Assembly: GCA_032622095.1 (NCBI GenBank)
Contig: CP136062.1
Coordinates: 223,958,578-224,022,577, forward strand
Direction of reading: 5' to 3'
Length of the DNA stretch: 64,000 nucleotides
DNA from: Siphonodentalium dalli
Taxonomy: Eukaryota > Mollusca > Scaphopoda > Gadilida > Siphonodentaliidae
The notes under the pieces were generated by a model. It had not been told where the DNA came from. It ran no database searches and saw only the letters and a program-made list of their open reading frames with translations. Position numbers and translations under genes: made by a program. Of this stretch, positions 25,266 to 35,157 are shown piece by piece (the first letter of the stretch is position 1; the number at the start of each line of letters is the position of its first letter).

Positions 25266-25360
25266 CTGCCGTATGAGGTCTACAGAGGGTGAATTTAGTG
25301 ACGCTATCCCGCACAGTGGGCTAGCATCACCAAATTCACCCTCTGGGAACCTCATTCTGC
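25266..25360. mobile_element. palindromic MITE, AGAGGGTGAATTTAGTGATG family
   Basis: The arms 'agagggtgaatttagtga' and 'tcaccaaattcaccctct' form a hairpin of about 95 bp. Other copies: 25547-25612 (partial), 26105-26722 (split), 32055-32248 (two), 39584-39672 and 39862-40323 (split). Confidence 0.75.
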
Positions 25361-25757
25361 TTAGACATCAACTGCTATGGGAGACCAAGGATCAGATTGA
25401 AGATCCCCAGTTGAAGTTGGTGATGTTCACCCATTAGTTCCCTCATTAAAATTTCATCTGAAAATTAGGGGATGTAGAAACTTAACAGAATGGAAAAAGT
25501 CACTAAAAACAATGTTAACTTGAGACTATATATACTGACCAGAAGATGAGGTCTATGCAGATTGAGGCCCCATAGGGTGAATTTAGTGATGCTAGACCTC
25601 TGCGGAGTGACAGACCCACTATATCAAGGCTTGTGCTTTCCCTCATTCGTAAATACTAATTTACATACGGTTGTTGAGCCTGAGAATGTTGAAAATCTGA
25701 TAGCCCAAACCATACCAGATTGAAAGAAACAAGAGAATATTTGAAAATATTGCTATA

Positions 25758-25973
25758 TGTAATGCCCTAAGTAATCGACTCCTAAACCACAGCAGAATTA
25801 TGGGTAACTTTTCAGGATTTAGTTGGAAATATGGCTTGTTGTCATTTATCGGAAAGCTCTCAGTGAGAGCTTTTCGATGAATGGCAACAATTAAGCCATA
25901 TTTTTGACTAAATCCTGAAAAGTTACCCATAATTCTGCTGTGGTTAAGGAGTCGATTACTTAGGGCATTACTG
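25758..25973. mobile_element. palindromic MITE, CAGTAATGCCC family, third copy
   Basis: 216-bp inverted repeat in intron 1, with arms 'aatgccctaagtaatcgact' and the complement. The right tip 'gggcattactg' is followed by TA; the left tip has lost the first bases. Confidence 0.85.
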
Positions 25974-26148
25974 TATGTAATTACCTTCAAATCTCAGAAG
26001 GGCTTGTGTGTCGTATCTAGTGAAGTGACCCATCTTATTTAACCAACATCAACTGGGGAACTTCAATCTGATCCTTAAGGTCGAACTCCCATAGCAGTTG
26101 AGGCCTCAGCAGAATAAGGTTCCCAGAGGGTGAATTTGGTGATGCTTG

Positions 26149-26357
26149 TGTAGCGGTCGCGTTGTAAATATAGAAGACCGCGATGACTTCTCTGATCGAG
26201 AGGTCTAGATCTCTTGGTCACGGTCGCTTTGTGTGATCACCGAAGTTAAGCAACCGTCGAGCTCGGTTGGTCCTTGGATGTGTGACCCGCTTGGGATTCC
26301 GGGTGCTGCCAACTTTTGGTGTGACTCCTGCACTTCTCTCTCTCTCGTTCCGTTACA
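26149..26357 (+). repeat. left LTR of the TRIM element
   Basis: 209 bp, TG...CA ends. It shares with the right LTR the word 'tgtaaatatagaag', the 5S-like unit, a CT-rich stretch and the end 'gttaca'. It lacks the 7-bp 'gttagac' seen in the right LTR. Confidence 0.88.
26203..26316 (+). ncRNA. 5S rRNA-like sequence inside the left LTR
   Basis: About 114 nt. The conserved parts are 'gatcaccgaagttaagca' (box A region), 'cttggatgtgtgacc' (box C region, one change from the usual ggatgggtgacc) and 'ccgggtgctg'. The 5' third is more diverged. It is probably an internal Pol III promoter relic rather than a functional rRNA gene. Confidence 0.75.
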
Positions 26358-26455
26358 CTGGGGGCTCGTCCGCTCCTCGGATTCTGTGTCATGATGCGAC
26401 TGCTCTGGGGGAGGACTCGTGTGAGATTCGGTGAATCGATCTAAAAAAGAAGTGG

Positions 26456-26666
26456 TGTAGCAGTTGCATTGTAAATATAGAAGGCCGATGACTTCTCTGA
26501 TCGAGAGGTCTAGATATCTTGGTCACGGTCGTTAGACGCTTTGTGTGATCACCGAAGTTAAGCAACGTCGAGCTCGGTTGGTCCTTGGATGGGTGACCGG
26601 CTTGGGATTCCGGGTGCTGCCAACTTTCGGTGCGACTCCCGCACTTCTCTCTCTTGTTCTGTTACA
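26456..26666 (+). repeat. right LTR of the TRIM element
   Basis: 211 bp, TGTAGC...TTACA, followed by the CTTG target duplication. Its 5S box C ('tggatgggtgaccg') is intact. Confidence 0.88.
26508..26627 (+). ncRNA. 5S rRNA-like sequence inside the right LTR
   Basis: Exactly 120 nt, the usual length of 5S rRNA, from 'gtctaga' to 'caactttc'. The 3' two thirds are close to metazoan 5S, with box A 'gaagttaagca', 'cggttggt', 'cttggatgggtgaccg' and 'ccgggtgctg'. A tandem genomic 5S array is unlikely because the repeat boundaries are LTR ends, not rDNA spacers. Confidence 0.78.
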
Positions 26667-26874
26667 CTTGCCTGCCATGCAGGATAGCGTCACTAAATTC
26701 ACCCTCTGGGGACCTTATTCTGCAAATGACAGACACACAATTTCAAGTCTTGGGAATGCAGGACTTCAATTTTTTCAATTTCGCATTATTGATGCCTGAT
26801 GCATGATGCTGACAGCCGAGATTTTGGCTGTTGTTTGGTTTGTATATCCGCATGTAAATACTAATAACTGTAAT

Positions 26875-27870
26875 AATAAATTATTGACATCCCATATAAT
26901 TCTATATTCTATTCGTATTAAATATCTGTATCGAAAAGCTAAATTTCTAACTCAGCACTGTGGAAACTTATGGCTATGTCTCTTATCCAATGTCATTTTG
27001 ATTATGCATGCAACTTTTGGTTCTCTCCACTTACAGTCAAAACTAAAAGAAAACTTCAGACCTCCCAAAATAGGATGGTTAGATTTATTCTTGGTCTAGA
27101 AAGTTTCAGCCATATAAATTTAGATCACTTTCAACATCTCAAGATGTTCCCATTAGAGAATAGGATAATTCAAAGAAAATTGATACTCATGAAAAAGATC
27201 TATGATAATAATGGCCCAAATTACCTCAATTCTATGTTTACCTTAGCAAATTCTTCCCATGACACAAGATGTGGAAAATTCAAATATAATATCCCCTCTG
27301 TTGGACCCTTTGGTTCGAAGAGTTTGATGTATTCCGGCATTAAATGCTGGAATAATGTTGTAAAGTATTTAGATCCTTCATGTGATGAGAAACAATGGAG
27401 AGCCCACATCATTGATAGAATCTGGATAGATATCAAACAAAGTGATGAAAGCATCTATAAATACTTTTGAAATAAGTTTGAATTAAGCAAATCCCCCTTT
27501 GATTGATCATTTTTGGCATTTACATAGTGTATATAGTTGGAAGCAATTTTCATGGTGTGGTCGAGGAGTCATGTGATCTGAGGTCAGCAGGGTCCACAAT
27601 GGAATCAAATTGGCTACGCCAGCTTTTTGTGCAACCCTGTTGGCTCTAGATCTCATGAAACTTGTCCCACTCTGTGACATGTCACACTGAATCTGCTTAT
27701 ACTTATCTATCTTATTACTGATTCAATTTATACTCTACAGTCACATCTAGATTCCATTTGCAACCTCATATAACACATATACATATGTTACCTTAATTCT
27801 TACTCTGTTACAATGTTTCATGATTCTAGTGCCAATAAACTTATCTTATCTTATCTTATCTTATCTATCA
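26875..27870 (+). pseudogene. 3' end of a LINE (reverse transcriptase C-terminus) with (TTATC)n tail
   Basis: One frame gives LYRKAKFLTQHC (ending about 26960). The next (26970-27470) gives SLIQCHFDYACNFWF, LQTSQNRMVRFILGL, HINLDHFQHLKMFPLENRI and the end GPFGSKSLMYSGIKCWNN. This succession (alhQphFDYAc-x-W, k-x-QN-x-x-R-x-i, l-x-WLP-like, G-x-x-x-WN) is the usual C-terminus of jockey/CR1-group non-LTR retrotransposon proteins. A 3' untranslated part of about 370 bp ends in 'cttatcttatcttatc' at about 27837-27866, consistent with target-primed insertion. The 5' part is missing and a frameshift separates the two pieces, so the copy is dead. Confidence 0.72.
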
Positions 27871-28598
27871 TTAGAAATTCATTAAATGTTAAAAACAGGG
27901 TACACAATGCAATTCTAATTAAAATTAGACTCTTGAACAGCTTTGTGTTATCAAGTCTAAAGAAAATAGCTGTGTTCACATTACCGGCGCTATAAATAAC
28001 TTCTGCATGCAATCCAAAGTGAAAGTTGATCTAGGGGATTAATGTGGGAGTCCATCATTAGGGTTAGCTCAATTATGCCCCTGATGGCCCAATTGCATCT
28101 GAACCTTATTAACAAATCATTACACTATGATTCATTTTATTATTTTCCCACTGGTCGCCATCTGTGTCTTTCGATTTCCCACATCTTATTCGTAACTCAA
28201 AGTAATCATTTTCCATTGTGAATTTATTGTCCTGACAATAATAGATGCCCAGAACAAACAGCAGTCAGTTGTAATGAATTATAACTCGCCTTATCAGATA
28301 CATTTTGTAAAGTCTTATATATTGCAGTCATTATACTTACGATTAACCGATAATTGATTATAAAAATGCAACTAGCATAATTATGACACAAAACGCACTT
28401 GGCAAGTTAACATACACATGTAGGTATGAATGCACGTTTAGATTGATTAGAAGAATACATTGCTATATTAACTAAATAAAAGTATATGGACCGTAGATGT
28501 CTTGAATTTTTACCTGTGTATATAGTGATTATAGTCACTTATATACTACATTTTACCCCAACATGTACAAGAACCACCAATGTTAGGAGTGTTGCATG
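27871..28598. other. no gene recognised
   Basis: Intron sequence of the EGF gene with no recognisable element. Confidence 0.4.
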
Positions 28599-28815
28599 TA
28601 AACATCCGTGAAAGGGTGACAGACTGTGATTTGATGTTATGCTGAATTAGTATAAACTCTAAATTACATCCGTGAAAGGGTGACAGACTGTGATTTGATG
28701 TTATGCTGAATTAGTATAAACTCTAAATTACATCAGACATGGAGAGTGGGTGACAGACTGTGATTTGATGTTATGCTGAATTAGTATAAACTCTATATTA
28801 CATCAGACATGGAGA
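28599..28815 (+). repeat. tandem repeat, about 64-70 bp, three copies
   Basis: 'gtgacagactgtgatttgat' starts at 28616, 28680 and 28750. The units carry 'atgctgaattagtataaact'. The first spacing is 64 bp and the second 70 bp because the third unit has a different lead ('catggagag'). Confidence 0.88.
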
Positions 28816-29029
28816 GACCTCCAGACAGGAAAAAAAACGTACAATGCGCAAATTACCCCATCAATTTAGCTCCATAAATAACTAATTTAGTTGTTTGTCC
28901 CCATAAACGGGAAAGAATGGGCCGATAAAAAAGTATCTCAATCTGAGAGCTGATTCGATATCGATCCCGAATCTGGTCACCGATGACGACACCGAGTCAA
29001 ATCTTCGAAGCTTCGCAGGGCCCTCTAAA

Positions 29030-29115
29030 CAGGAAATAGTGGGGGGATATAGGAATGGGTTCCGTCCATCCGTCCATCCGTCGTACCGTCCGTCCGTCCG
29101 TCCATCCGTGCCGAA
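29030..29115. repeat. GGGGGATAT + TCCGTCC repeat
   Basis: 'gtggggggatataggaatgg' followed by runs of tccatccg/tccgtccg. Same class as 22450-22550. A similar tctgtctg/tccgtccg run is at 29535-29583. Confidence 0.6.
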
Positions 29116-29247
29116 TTTGTAAGAGTCATAACTTGAACAAATGTCAAAGATTTTTTTATTTAAGTATGTTTTCTTGAGGTTTTGGATCATGTAATATATG
29201 TGTTATATGTGTTTGACTTATTAACATTTCTCATTTCCTTCCATCAG

Positions 29248-29361
29248 ATATCAATGAATGTGATAGTAATAGCCCTTGTATCAATGGAAACTGCACAAAC
29301 ACCAACGGCTCATACTACTGCAATTGTACAGCTGGGTATGAAGGCAATCTCTGTGATACAG
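29248..29361 (+). CDS. EGF exon 2 (cbEGF)
   Basis: Acceptor 'cttccatcag', donor 'acag/gtcagt', 114 bp, phase 1-1. It encodes [27 protein letters not shown] and [11 protein letters not shown]. Calcium-binding D-I-N-E and the hydroxylation motif [12 protein letters not shown] are present, with three potential N-glycosylation sites (NCT, NGS, NCT). Nearly identical to exon 5. Confidence 0.88.
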
Positions 29362-30139
29362 GTCAGTATACAGATATTTCATTTTACTCAGGTAGTCAAT
29401 TCATGTTTATATCGAAATCTTTCTACTTCAGACACCGTTCAGTCCTTGCCTGTGATTGATTTATTGTATGCCCATTTTTATGTTTACGGTAAACATAGTG
29501 TCATTGTCCGGATTGACCACTCGTCGTTCGTCCTTCCATCTGTCTGTCTGTCTGTCTGCCTGTCTGTCTGTCTGTCCGTCCGTAGACACTTTACATGTAA
29601 TGCGATAACTCAAACATTTTCTATCCAATTGGAACCAAAATTTTGTATTTTGAAATGTTATCTATCTGATCGGTACCAATTTTTTTATATATGAGGTTCT
29701 CAGCTCATGAAAATGTTTTTATTTTATTTTTATTTAGATTGAACTCTTTGTTTATATTTAATTCTAATTTTACATTTCCAGGTTTTTGATAAAGCACCTC
29801 TCACCCCCTATCGTTTTAGTACTGATCAGTTGATCATTTAAAAAAATATTAACCTCTTTTACCCATTCGATGTCATTTAACCTTTCCCGTTAAATTAAGG
29901 TTCTGTATTAAAATTTTCACCAGAGTTTCAGCCATTTTTGTTGGAATTTGTACTCAATTTTGTTTCCGAAATGATTACTTTAGTGAGTCTGAACTGAATG
30001 GAATGAAATTTTGTTTGTGAGTTTAATTACTAGCCCAAAATACAGCTCATGTTCAAATTTGGGTTCCGGATGCCAATTTTCACCCAGAGTTATGGCCCTT
30101 TGACATATTTTGTTAAAGTTTCTAATTTCCTTTCATCAG

Positions 30140-30250
30140 ATTTGAATGAATGCGTTAGTAGCCCTTGTATCAATGGAAACTGCACAAACACCAACGGATC
30201 ATACTACTGCAATTGTACAACTGGATATGAAGGCAATCTGTGTGATACAG
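30140..30250 (+). CDS. EGF exon 3 (cbEGF)
   Basis: Acceptor 'tttcatcag', donor 'acag/gtcagt', 111 bp, phase 1-1. It encodes [26 protein letters not shown] and [11 protein letters not shown]. It is one residue shorter than exon 2 between the first two cysteines. A 25-bp copy of its 3' end plus donor recurs downstream at about 30309-30333. Confidence 0.87.
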
Positions 30251-30308
30251 GTCAGTATAAATATATCATTATCAGTATATGTATATATGTATACAATGAG
30301 CTTCATAT

Positions 30309-30333
30309 GTGCAATCTGTGTGATACAGGTCAG
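30309..30333 (+). pseudogene. duplicated 3' tip of an EGF exon with donor site
   Basis: 'gcaatctgtgtgatacag' followed by 'gtcagta' repeats the end of exon 3 and its 5' splice site, 77 bp downstream. No acceptor or upstream half accompanies it. It could act as an alternative donor that extends exon 3. Confidence 0.6.
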
Positions 30334-30807
30334 TACGTGTAAAAATGTATATTCAACACAACTAAGGCCAAACAAAAAAAAATTATTCTCAGGTAATTAT
30401 TTTTTCAAATCAATGAGGGAGCGAGGGTTTTATTTTTTATTTTTTTCCGACCATAGACTGACATCGTAAACGTGGGTTATTATATACCTTCCCAGGTTGA
30501 GAAAAATTTTGGGACAACTTTGTAATGGATATAAACTAATTAAATCTGATATAACGAATTACAATTTATGACATTGTACTACTCATACATCATATAGGGA
30601 TTACCTAGAATGATACGTATATTGATATGATTTTAACATTGGCACTATCATTTTTAACAACAAGCAGAACTACATATCCGATTCATATAAAAATACTGAA
30701 TGTAAATACAGTTGAAACGAAAAGATAAAGTGATCTTCCAAACTATTATTGAAAGTCTTGATTCACTTATTCCGCTGACTAATCGAGACTGTATATGTAC
30801 CGTAATG

Positions 30808-31378
30808 TAGGGCTTCACGGTTTTTCGGTATTTAGTCATACCGCGGTTTTATTTTTAATACCGTGTAGTCGGTATTGGATTACTTGAATAGTCGGTATAT
30901 CGCGGCACGCTATATTTTCTTCTTTTAGTCGGTGTTACGACAGCAAATGTCAACAAATATAATATATTCCGAGGCAATAACGCGTGCTTGTAAGTAATGA
31001 AAGAGAACTAGCGAGACGAAACGAGAAGATATAACCAGCCTGACAAGACGCCCAGAGCAAAACTGAAGAAAGTGCTAAAAGCATTCACAACAAAGGGAGC
31101 GTCAACGCGTTGTATAATGATGGGTGTGTATTTATAGTCGTCTCATATATGCAGCTCAAATTAGTTATGATCACAAGCGACATGCATTGCGTTGTCCTAT
31201 TTGCGTGTGTCGGCGTGACACTACATTCACACTCAAATATTAAATTGCGTACTGCATATTCCAAAGGATCTTGACTAGCAAAATGTTTGGAAATTATTCT
31301 TGACGGTATTTAGTCATACCGCGGTATTTCATCGAATATCGTAGTCGGTATTGTGAAGGTGGATACCGTGAAGCCCTA
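30808..31378. mobile_element. non-autonomous hAT element with 8-bp target duplication
   Basis: The ends 'tagggcttcacggt' and 'accgtgaagcccta' are inverted. Subterminal 'cggtatttagtcataccgcgg' words recur near both ends. CCGTAATG is duplicated exactly at 30800-30807 and 31379-31386. TAGGG-type tips and 8-bp duplications are diagnostic of hAT. No transposase ORF. Confidence 0.9.
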
Positions 31379-32017
31379 CCGTAATGGATGACAGACAATA
31401 AAACTTCAAATAACCATCATAAATATGGCCAAAATACCCGCTTGTCAAACTGTATTGCACTCTGGTTTGAGTACCTTCAATCAAAATAGTGTAGCAAGGG
31501 GGAAAATTCTTATCTTGCAGTGTTACTTACTTACTGTGCAAAGGTCGCAATGGTCAAATATCTAATGTCTTGCTGATCTTTTACAAAATATTCAACACAT
31601 TTGACCAATAAACTTGGAGGTTTGGACAGCCTGTGGTGACAATATATCTGATAGTTATCTTTGCCTATGGTCTTTTGTTGAATACCCAACATACACCGTT
31701 GTATTTAGCTTCTATACGATATTTGAAACATAACTAATTTCCATATGACAATTTCATATTTACGTGTTACAACTACGGTGAAATCCAAAATCCAAATAAA
31801 ATGGTCCAATGAGGGCCATTTTTTTCAATGAGGCTATGTCTGAGAATCAAAACCCTTTTTTTGGCCTAATATTCTCACAATTATTCCATCTTCAGTTCAA
31901 CAATTTCACCAATCTGTCAGCTGAGAATCTGGATGTTGTCCCCTGAAAAATTCTTATTGGGGGACTATTAAAATAGCCGGTGTCCGTCTGTCATAATGTG
32001 TTGTACCGTTTATACAT

Positions 32018-32285
32018 TTGAGCAAGCCTTGAAATAGGGTGTCTGTCATTTGCAGAATGAGGTCCCCAGAGGGTGAATTTAGTGATGCTATCCCGCATAG
32101 CAGGCTAGCATCACCAAATTCACCCTCTGGGGACCTCATTCTGCTTACACCTCGGCAGAATGAGGTTCCCAGAGGGTGAATTTGGTGATGCTAGCCCGCT
32201 ATGCGGGGTAGCATCACTAAATTCACCCTCTGGGGACCTCATTCTGCAAATGACAGGCACCCTATTTCAAGGCTTGCATTTGAGC
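32018..32285. mobile_element. double palindromic MITE block
   Basis: Two hairpins (32055-32149 and 32158-32248) of the 'agagggtgaatttagtgatg' family lie 9 bp apart. They are framed by a further inverted pair ('aagccttgaaatagggtgtc' on the left, 'caccctatttcaaggctt' on the right), so the whole 268 bp is palindromic. Confidence 0.85.
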
Positions 32286-32459
32286 CTTAGGGGATCATGG
32301 GAGGAGCCTAAGACAAAAGAAAGCTTGACATGATCGACCACCTAATGTCAAACTGCCACCTAATGCCTGTTATTCCGTACAATTTGGAGTAAAGTGGTAG
32401 TCTTTAAGTGGTCAAAACAAAAGAAAGACAAATTAAGGACCAAATGTATGGAAAGTGTG

Positions 32460-33080
32460 CGGAAAGTTTCCTGATGAGAACTTTATTTTGGGCTATCGAT
32501 CGCAACCGAATTTGTTATGTGAATTTATCAGGTCAAAAAACAGGTCAAGTTCAAATATAGGTTCGATCCACCCATTTTTGCCGGAGTTATGGCCCCTTTT
32601 CGACTTAGAATTTTGTTATTTTGAGGTTTCCGGATGATAACTTTAGTTTGTAAGATCGGATCTAAACCATATTTGGTATGTCAGGTTATCAGCTCCAACT
32701 ACAGGCCAAGTTCGAATATGGATTCGGTACGCCCATTTTTCCAGAGTTATGGTCCTTGTCAACTTAGAATTTACTGATTACTTTGGTTTCCAGATGATAA
32801 CTTTATTTATTGTAATCTGATTGTTTTTTAATTTGGTATGTGGATAAACCACATGAAGATACAGGTAAATTTCGTATTTGGGTTTGGCCAACCCATTTTT
32901 GCCAAAGTTACAGTCCTTGTCGACTTAAAATTTGCTGATTATTTTGGTTTCTGGATAATAACTTTGCTTTTAGTTATCTGATTGTTTTAAATTCAACTGA
33001 ATCTCTTGATATTTGGTAGGTGGTTCAAATTTCAGAAGACAAAGGCCAAGTTTGAATTAGGTCACAGTCCGATGAATTTT
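32460..33080 (+). repeat. tandem repeat, unit about 160 bp, nearly four copies
   Basis: 'gatgataactttagtttg'-type words start at about 32471, 32631, 32791 and 32952, which is a 160-161-bp period. The units share 'cccatttttgcc', 'gagttatgg', 'ccttgtcgactta'. A related single block is at 29925-30110. Confidence 0.8.
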
Positions 33081-33502
33081 GACAGAGCTAAAAAAAACCT
33101 ATCCTTACTAAAAAGCCACCTTTTCGGGAGACACGTGGTCGGCAACATTTTATTTGGTTGTATCCTAAAATATGTTAAATTATCACCACATGATCATATA
33201 TTGCACGACTCGATTGCAGAGACCACCGTGCGACAAAATGTTGTGTGATTTCCCACTGCACACGCTATGATTTCACCCATAACTGGTGCCCGATATTTAT
33301 CATATGACATATATCTCATAAATGCATATGGTCAAAGTTTCCTTCGCGTTAAAACAGCATGTGATATTGATTGTTCTCATCATGCTGGTTTATGTTGAAG
33401 ACCCGTTCCATTAATCTCCTATAGCAGAGTTTCAGAGATACTTTAGACACAGTTAACTCGTCTGTGGTTGATTTATTAACATTTCTCATTTCCTTTCATC
33501 AG

Positions 33503-33613
33503 ATGTGGATGAATGCATCAGTAGCCCGTGTATCAATGGGAACTGCACGAACACCAACGGGTCATACTACTGTAATTGTACAACTGGATATGAAGGCAAT
33601 CTGTGTGACACAG
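33503..33613 (+). CDS. EGF exon 4 (cbEGF)
   Basis: Acceptor 'tttcatcag', donor 'acag/gtcagt', 111 bp, phase 1-1. It encodes [26 protein letters not shown] and [11 protein letters not shown]. The following intron shares a long stretch ('cattatcagta', 'gattcgatgtgaaatccttg' type, 'gacatgattcgattcgagat') with the introns after exons 5 and 7. Confidence 0.88.
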
Positions 33614-34149
33614 GTCAGTATAAATATATCATTATCAGTACATGTATATATGTTCATACAACTAGCTTTCGTTGTTGAAAAACTCCTCTCGGTATGCTGG
33701 CAATAACCGACTGCTCAAAACTTATTGTTAGAATTTTAATAAATGAAAGTTCAATTCGATGTGAAATCCTTGACATGATTCGATTCGAGATTCAATTTGA
33801 GCCGCAAAATGCCTGATTCGTCGGACTCTAGATATTACATTATCAACAAATATCTTTGTACACCGAGTATTTATGACAATGACAAAAATTCTTTGTCGAC
33901 AGTTTGACATTTCCTTGACTAGTTACTTTATATTTATTGATTTTTGGATGATATCTCCAAATATTTATAGTTATCATTGTGAAAATATATTAGAAGGAAG
34001 CCAACAGGAGCATTATGCCATGAGTGGTGTTACTCTTGTTAGCTGTTATAACAGGTTATAAAGTTCTGAGATTTTAAGCAATGTTTTCAATATATTCTTG
34101 AAGCATATTTTTAACATTATTTTTAACATTTCTAATTTCCTATCATCAG

Positions 34150-34263
34150 ATATCAATGAATGTGATAGTAATAGCCCTTGTATCAATGGAAACTGCACAA
34201 ACACCAACGGCTCATACTACTGTAATTGTACAGCTGGGTATGAAGGCGGTCTCTGTGATACAG
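34150..34263 (+). CDS. EGF exon 5 (cbEGF)
   Basis: Acceptor 'tatcatcag', donor 'acag/gtcagt', 114 bp. It encodes [27 protein letters not shown] and TAGYEGGLCDT. It differs from exon 2 by very few bases, one of which changes N to G before the last cysteine. Confidence 0.88.
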
Positions 34264-34648
34264 GTCAGTATAAATATATCATTATCAGTATATGTGTATA
34301 TATTTATACAACGAGCCTTCGTTGTCGGAAAACTCATCTCTGTAGGCTGCAATAACCGATTATTCAGAAGTTATTGTTAGATTCGATTCGATGTGAAATC
34401 CTTGACATGATTCGATTCGAGATTCAATTTGAGTCGCAAATGCCCGATACATCAGACTCTACATATTACATTATCAATGAGTAGCGTTGCTCTAATGTTA
34501 GCTTCTCTAACAGGTTATTATAAAGTTCTGAGATTTTAAGCAATGTTTTCAATATTTTCTTGAATCTAATTTATAACCCTGAGACACCCACACAACTGAG
34601 ATTATAAACCATTAAACCACATTAACATTTCTCATTTCCTTTCATCAG

Positions 34649-34759
34649 ATGTGGATGAATGCATTAATAACCCTTGTGTCAACGGGAACTGCACAAACAA
34701 CAACGGCTCATACTACTGCAGTTGTACAGCTGGGTATGAAGGCAATCTCTGTGATACAG
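34649..34759 (+). CDS. EGF exon 6 (cbEGF)
   Basis: Acceptor 'tttcatcag', donor 'acag/gtgagt', 111 bp. It encodes [26 protein letters not shown] and [11 protein letters not shown]. Only the first part of its downstream intron resembles those after exons 4, 5 and 7. Confidence 0.88.
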
Positions 34760-35150
34760 GTGAGTATAAATATATTATTATCAGTACATGTATATATGTT
34801 CATACAACAAGCTACATAGTGAATTTATCACAATGACATGGATTCATTTTCAACAGTTCAACTAGAAGCTTTAGTCTGATTAAAAACATATTATGGACTT
34901 GTTTGGGTGCGTGAAACCGATCAATTAGTACTCAGGCTCTATGCCAACTGGGGGAATGTAGCAGTCTACTAACATCGCCAAAAATCTCAAAGAAATCGAT
35001 CATATAACTCTATAAAAACACCATCTGAACTACGCTGAATTGTAATTATTTACATCTCGATTCAGGACGCAACAATCGGCGATAAACTAACGCATATGAT
35101 TTCGCCATCAATACTCATTGCATTTAATAAATATATAAGACTGATGATTC
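34760..35150. other. intron, no element recognised
   Basis: AT-rich intron sequence between exon 6 and the long inverted-repeat element; nothing recognisable. Confidence 0.4.
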
Positions 35151-35157
35151 CCATTCT

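Larger units (their letters stand above)
26149..26666 (+). mobile_element. TRIM-type miniature LTR retrotransposon with 5S rRNA-like LTRs
   Basis: 518 bp in all. Two direct LTRs (26149-26357 and 26456-26666) begin TGTAGC and end TTACA. They differ by about a dozen substitutions and a few small gaps. One base after the left LTR is 'tggggctcgtccg'-type sequence (26359-26372, TGGGGGCTCGTCCG), which equals the first 14 bases of the primer binding site complementary to tRNA-Pro. The purine-rich 'aaaaaagaagtgg' (26443-26455) abuts the right LTR. CTTG is duplicated at 26145-26148 and 26667-26670. The internal region is 98 bp and has no ORF, so the element is non-autonomous and must use a partner's proteins. 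Each LTR contains a sense 5S-like unit, as in Cassandra TRIMs of plants. Confidence 0.88.
26105..26722. mobile_element. palindromic MITE split by a TRIM element
   Basis: The left half (26105-26148) reads 'agagggtgaatttggtgatg' and the right half (26667-26722) reads 'gcgtcactaaattcaccctc'. Joining them at the shared CTTG gives a complete hairpin like 32158-32248. The insert is the LTR element described next. Confidence 0.85.

Noticed and set aside
26149-26666. Genomic tandem 5S rRNA genes or a 5S-derived SINE3.
   Set aside because: The repeat boundaries are TG...CA LTR ends with PBS, purine tract and target duplication, which neither explanation predicts.
29182-29694. 170-codon + frame overlapping EGF exon 2.
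   Set aside because: It is in the wrong frame for the EGF domain; similar shadow frames appear at each EGF exon.
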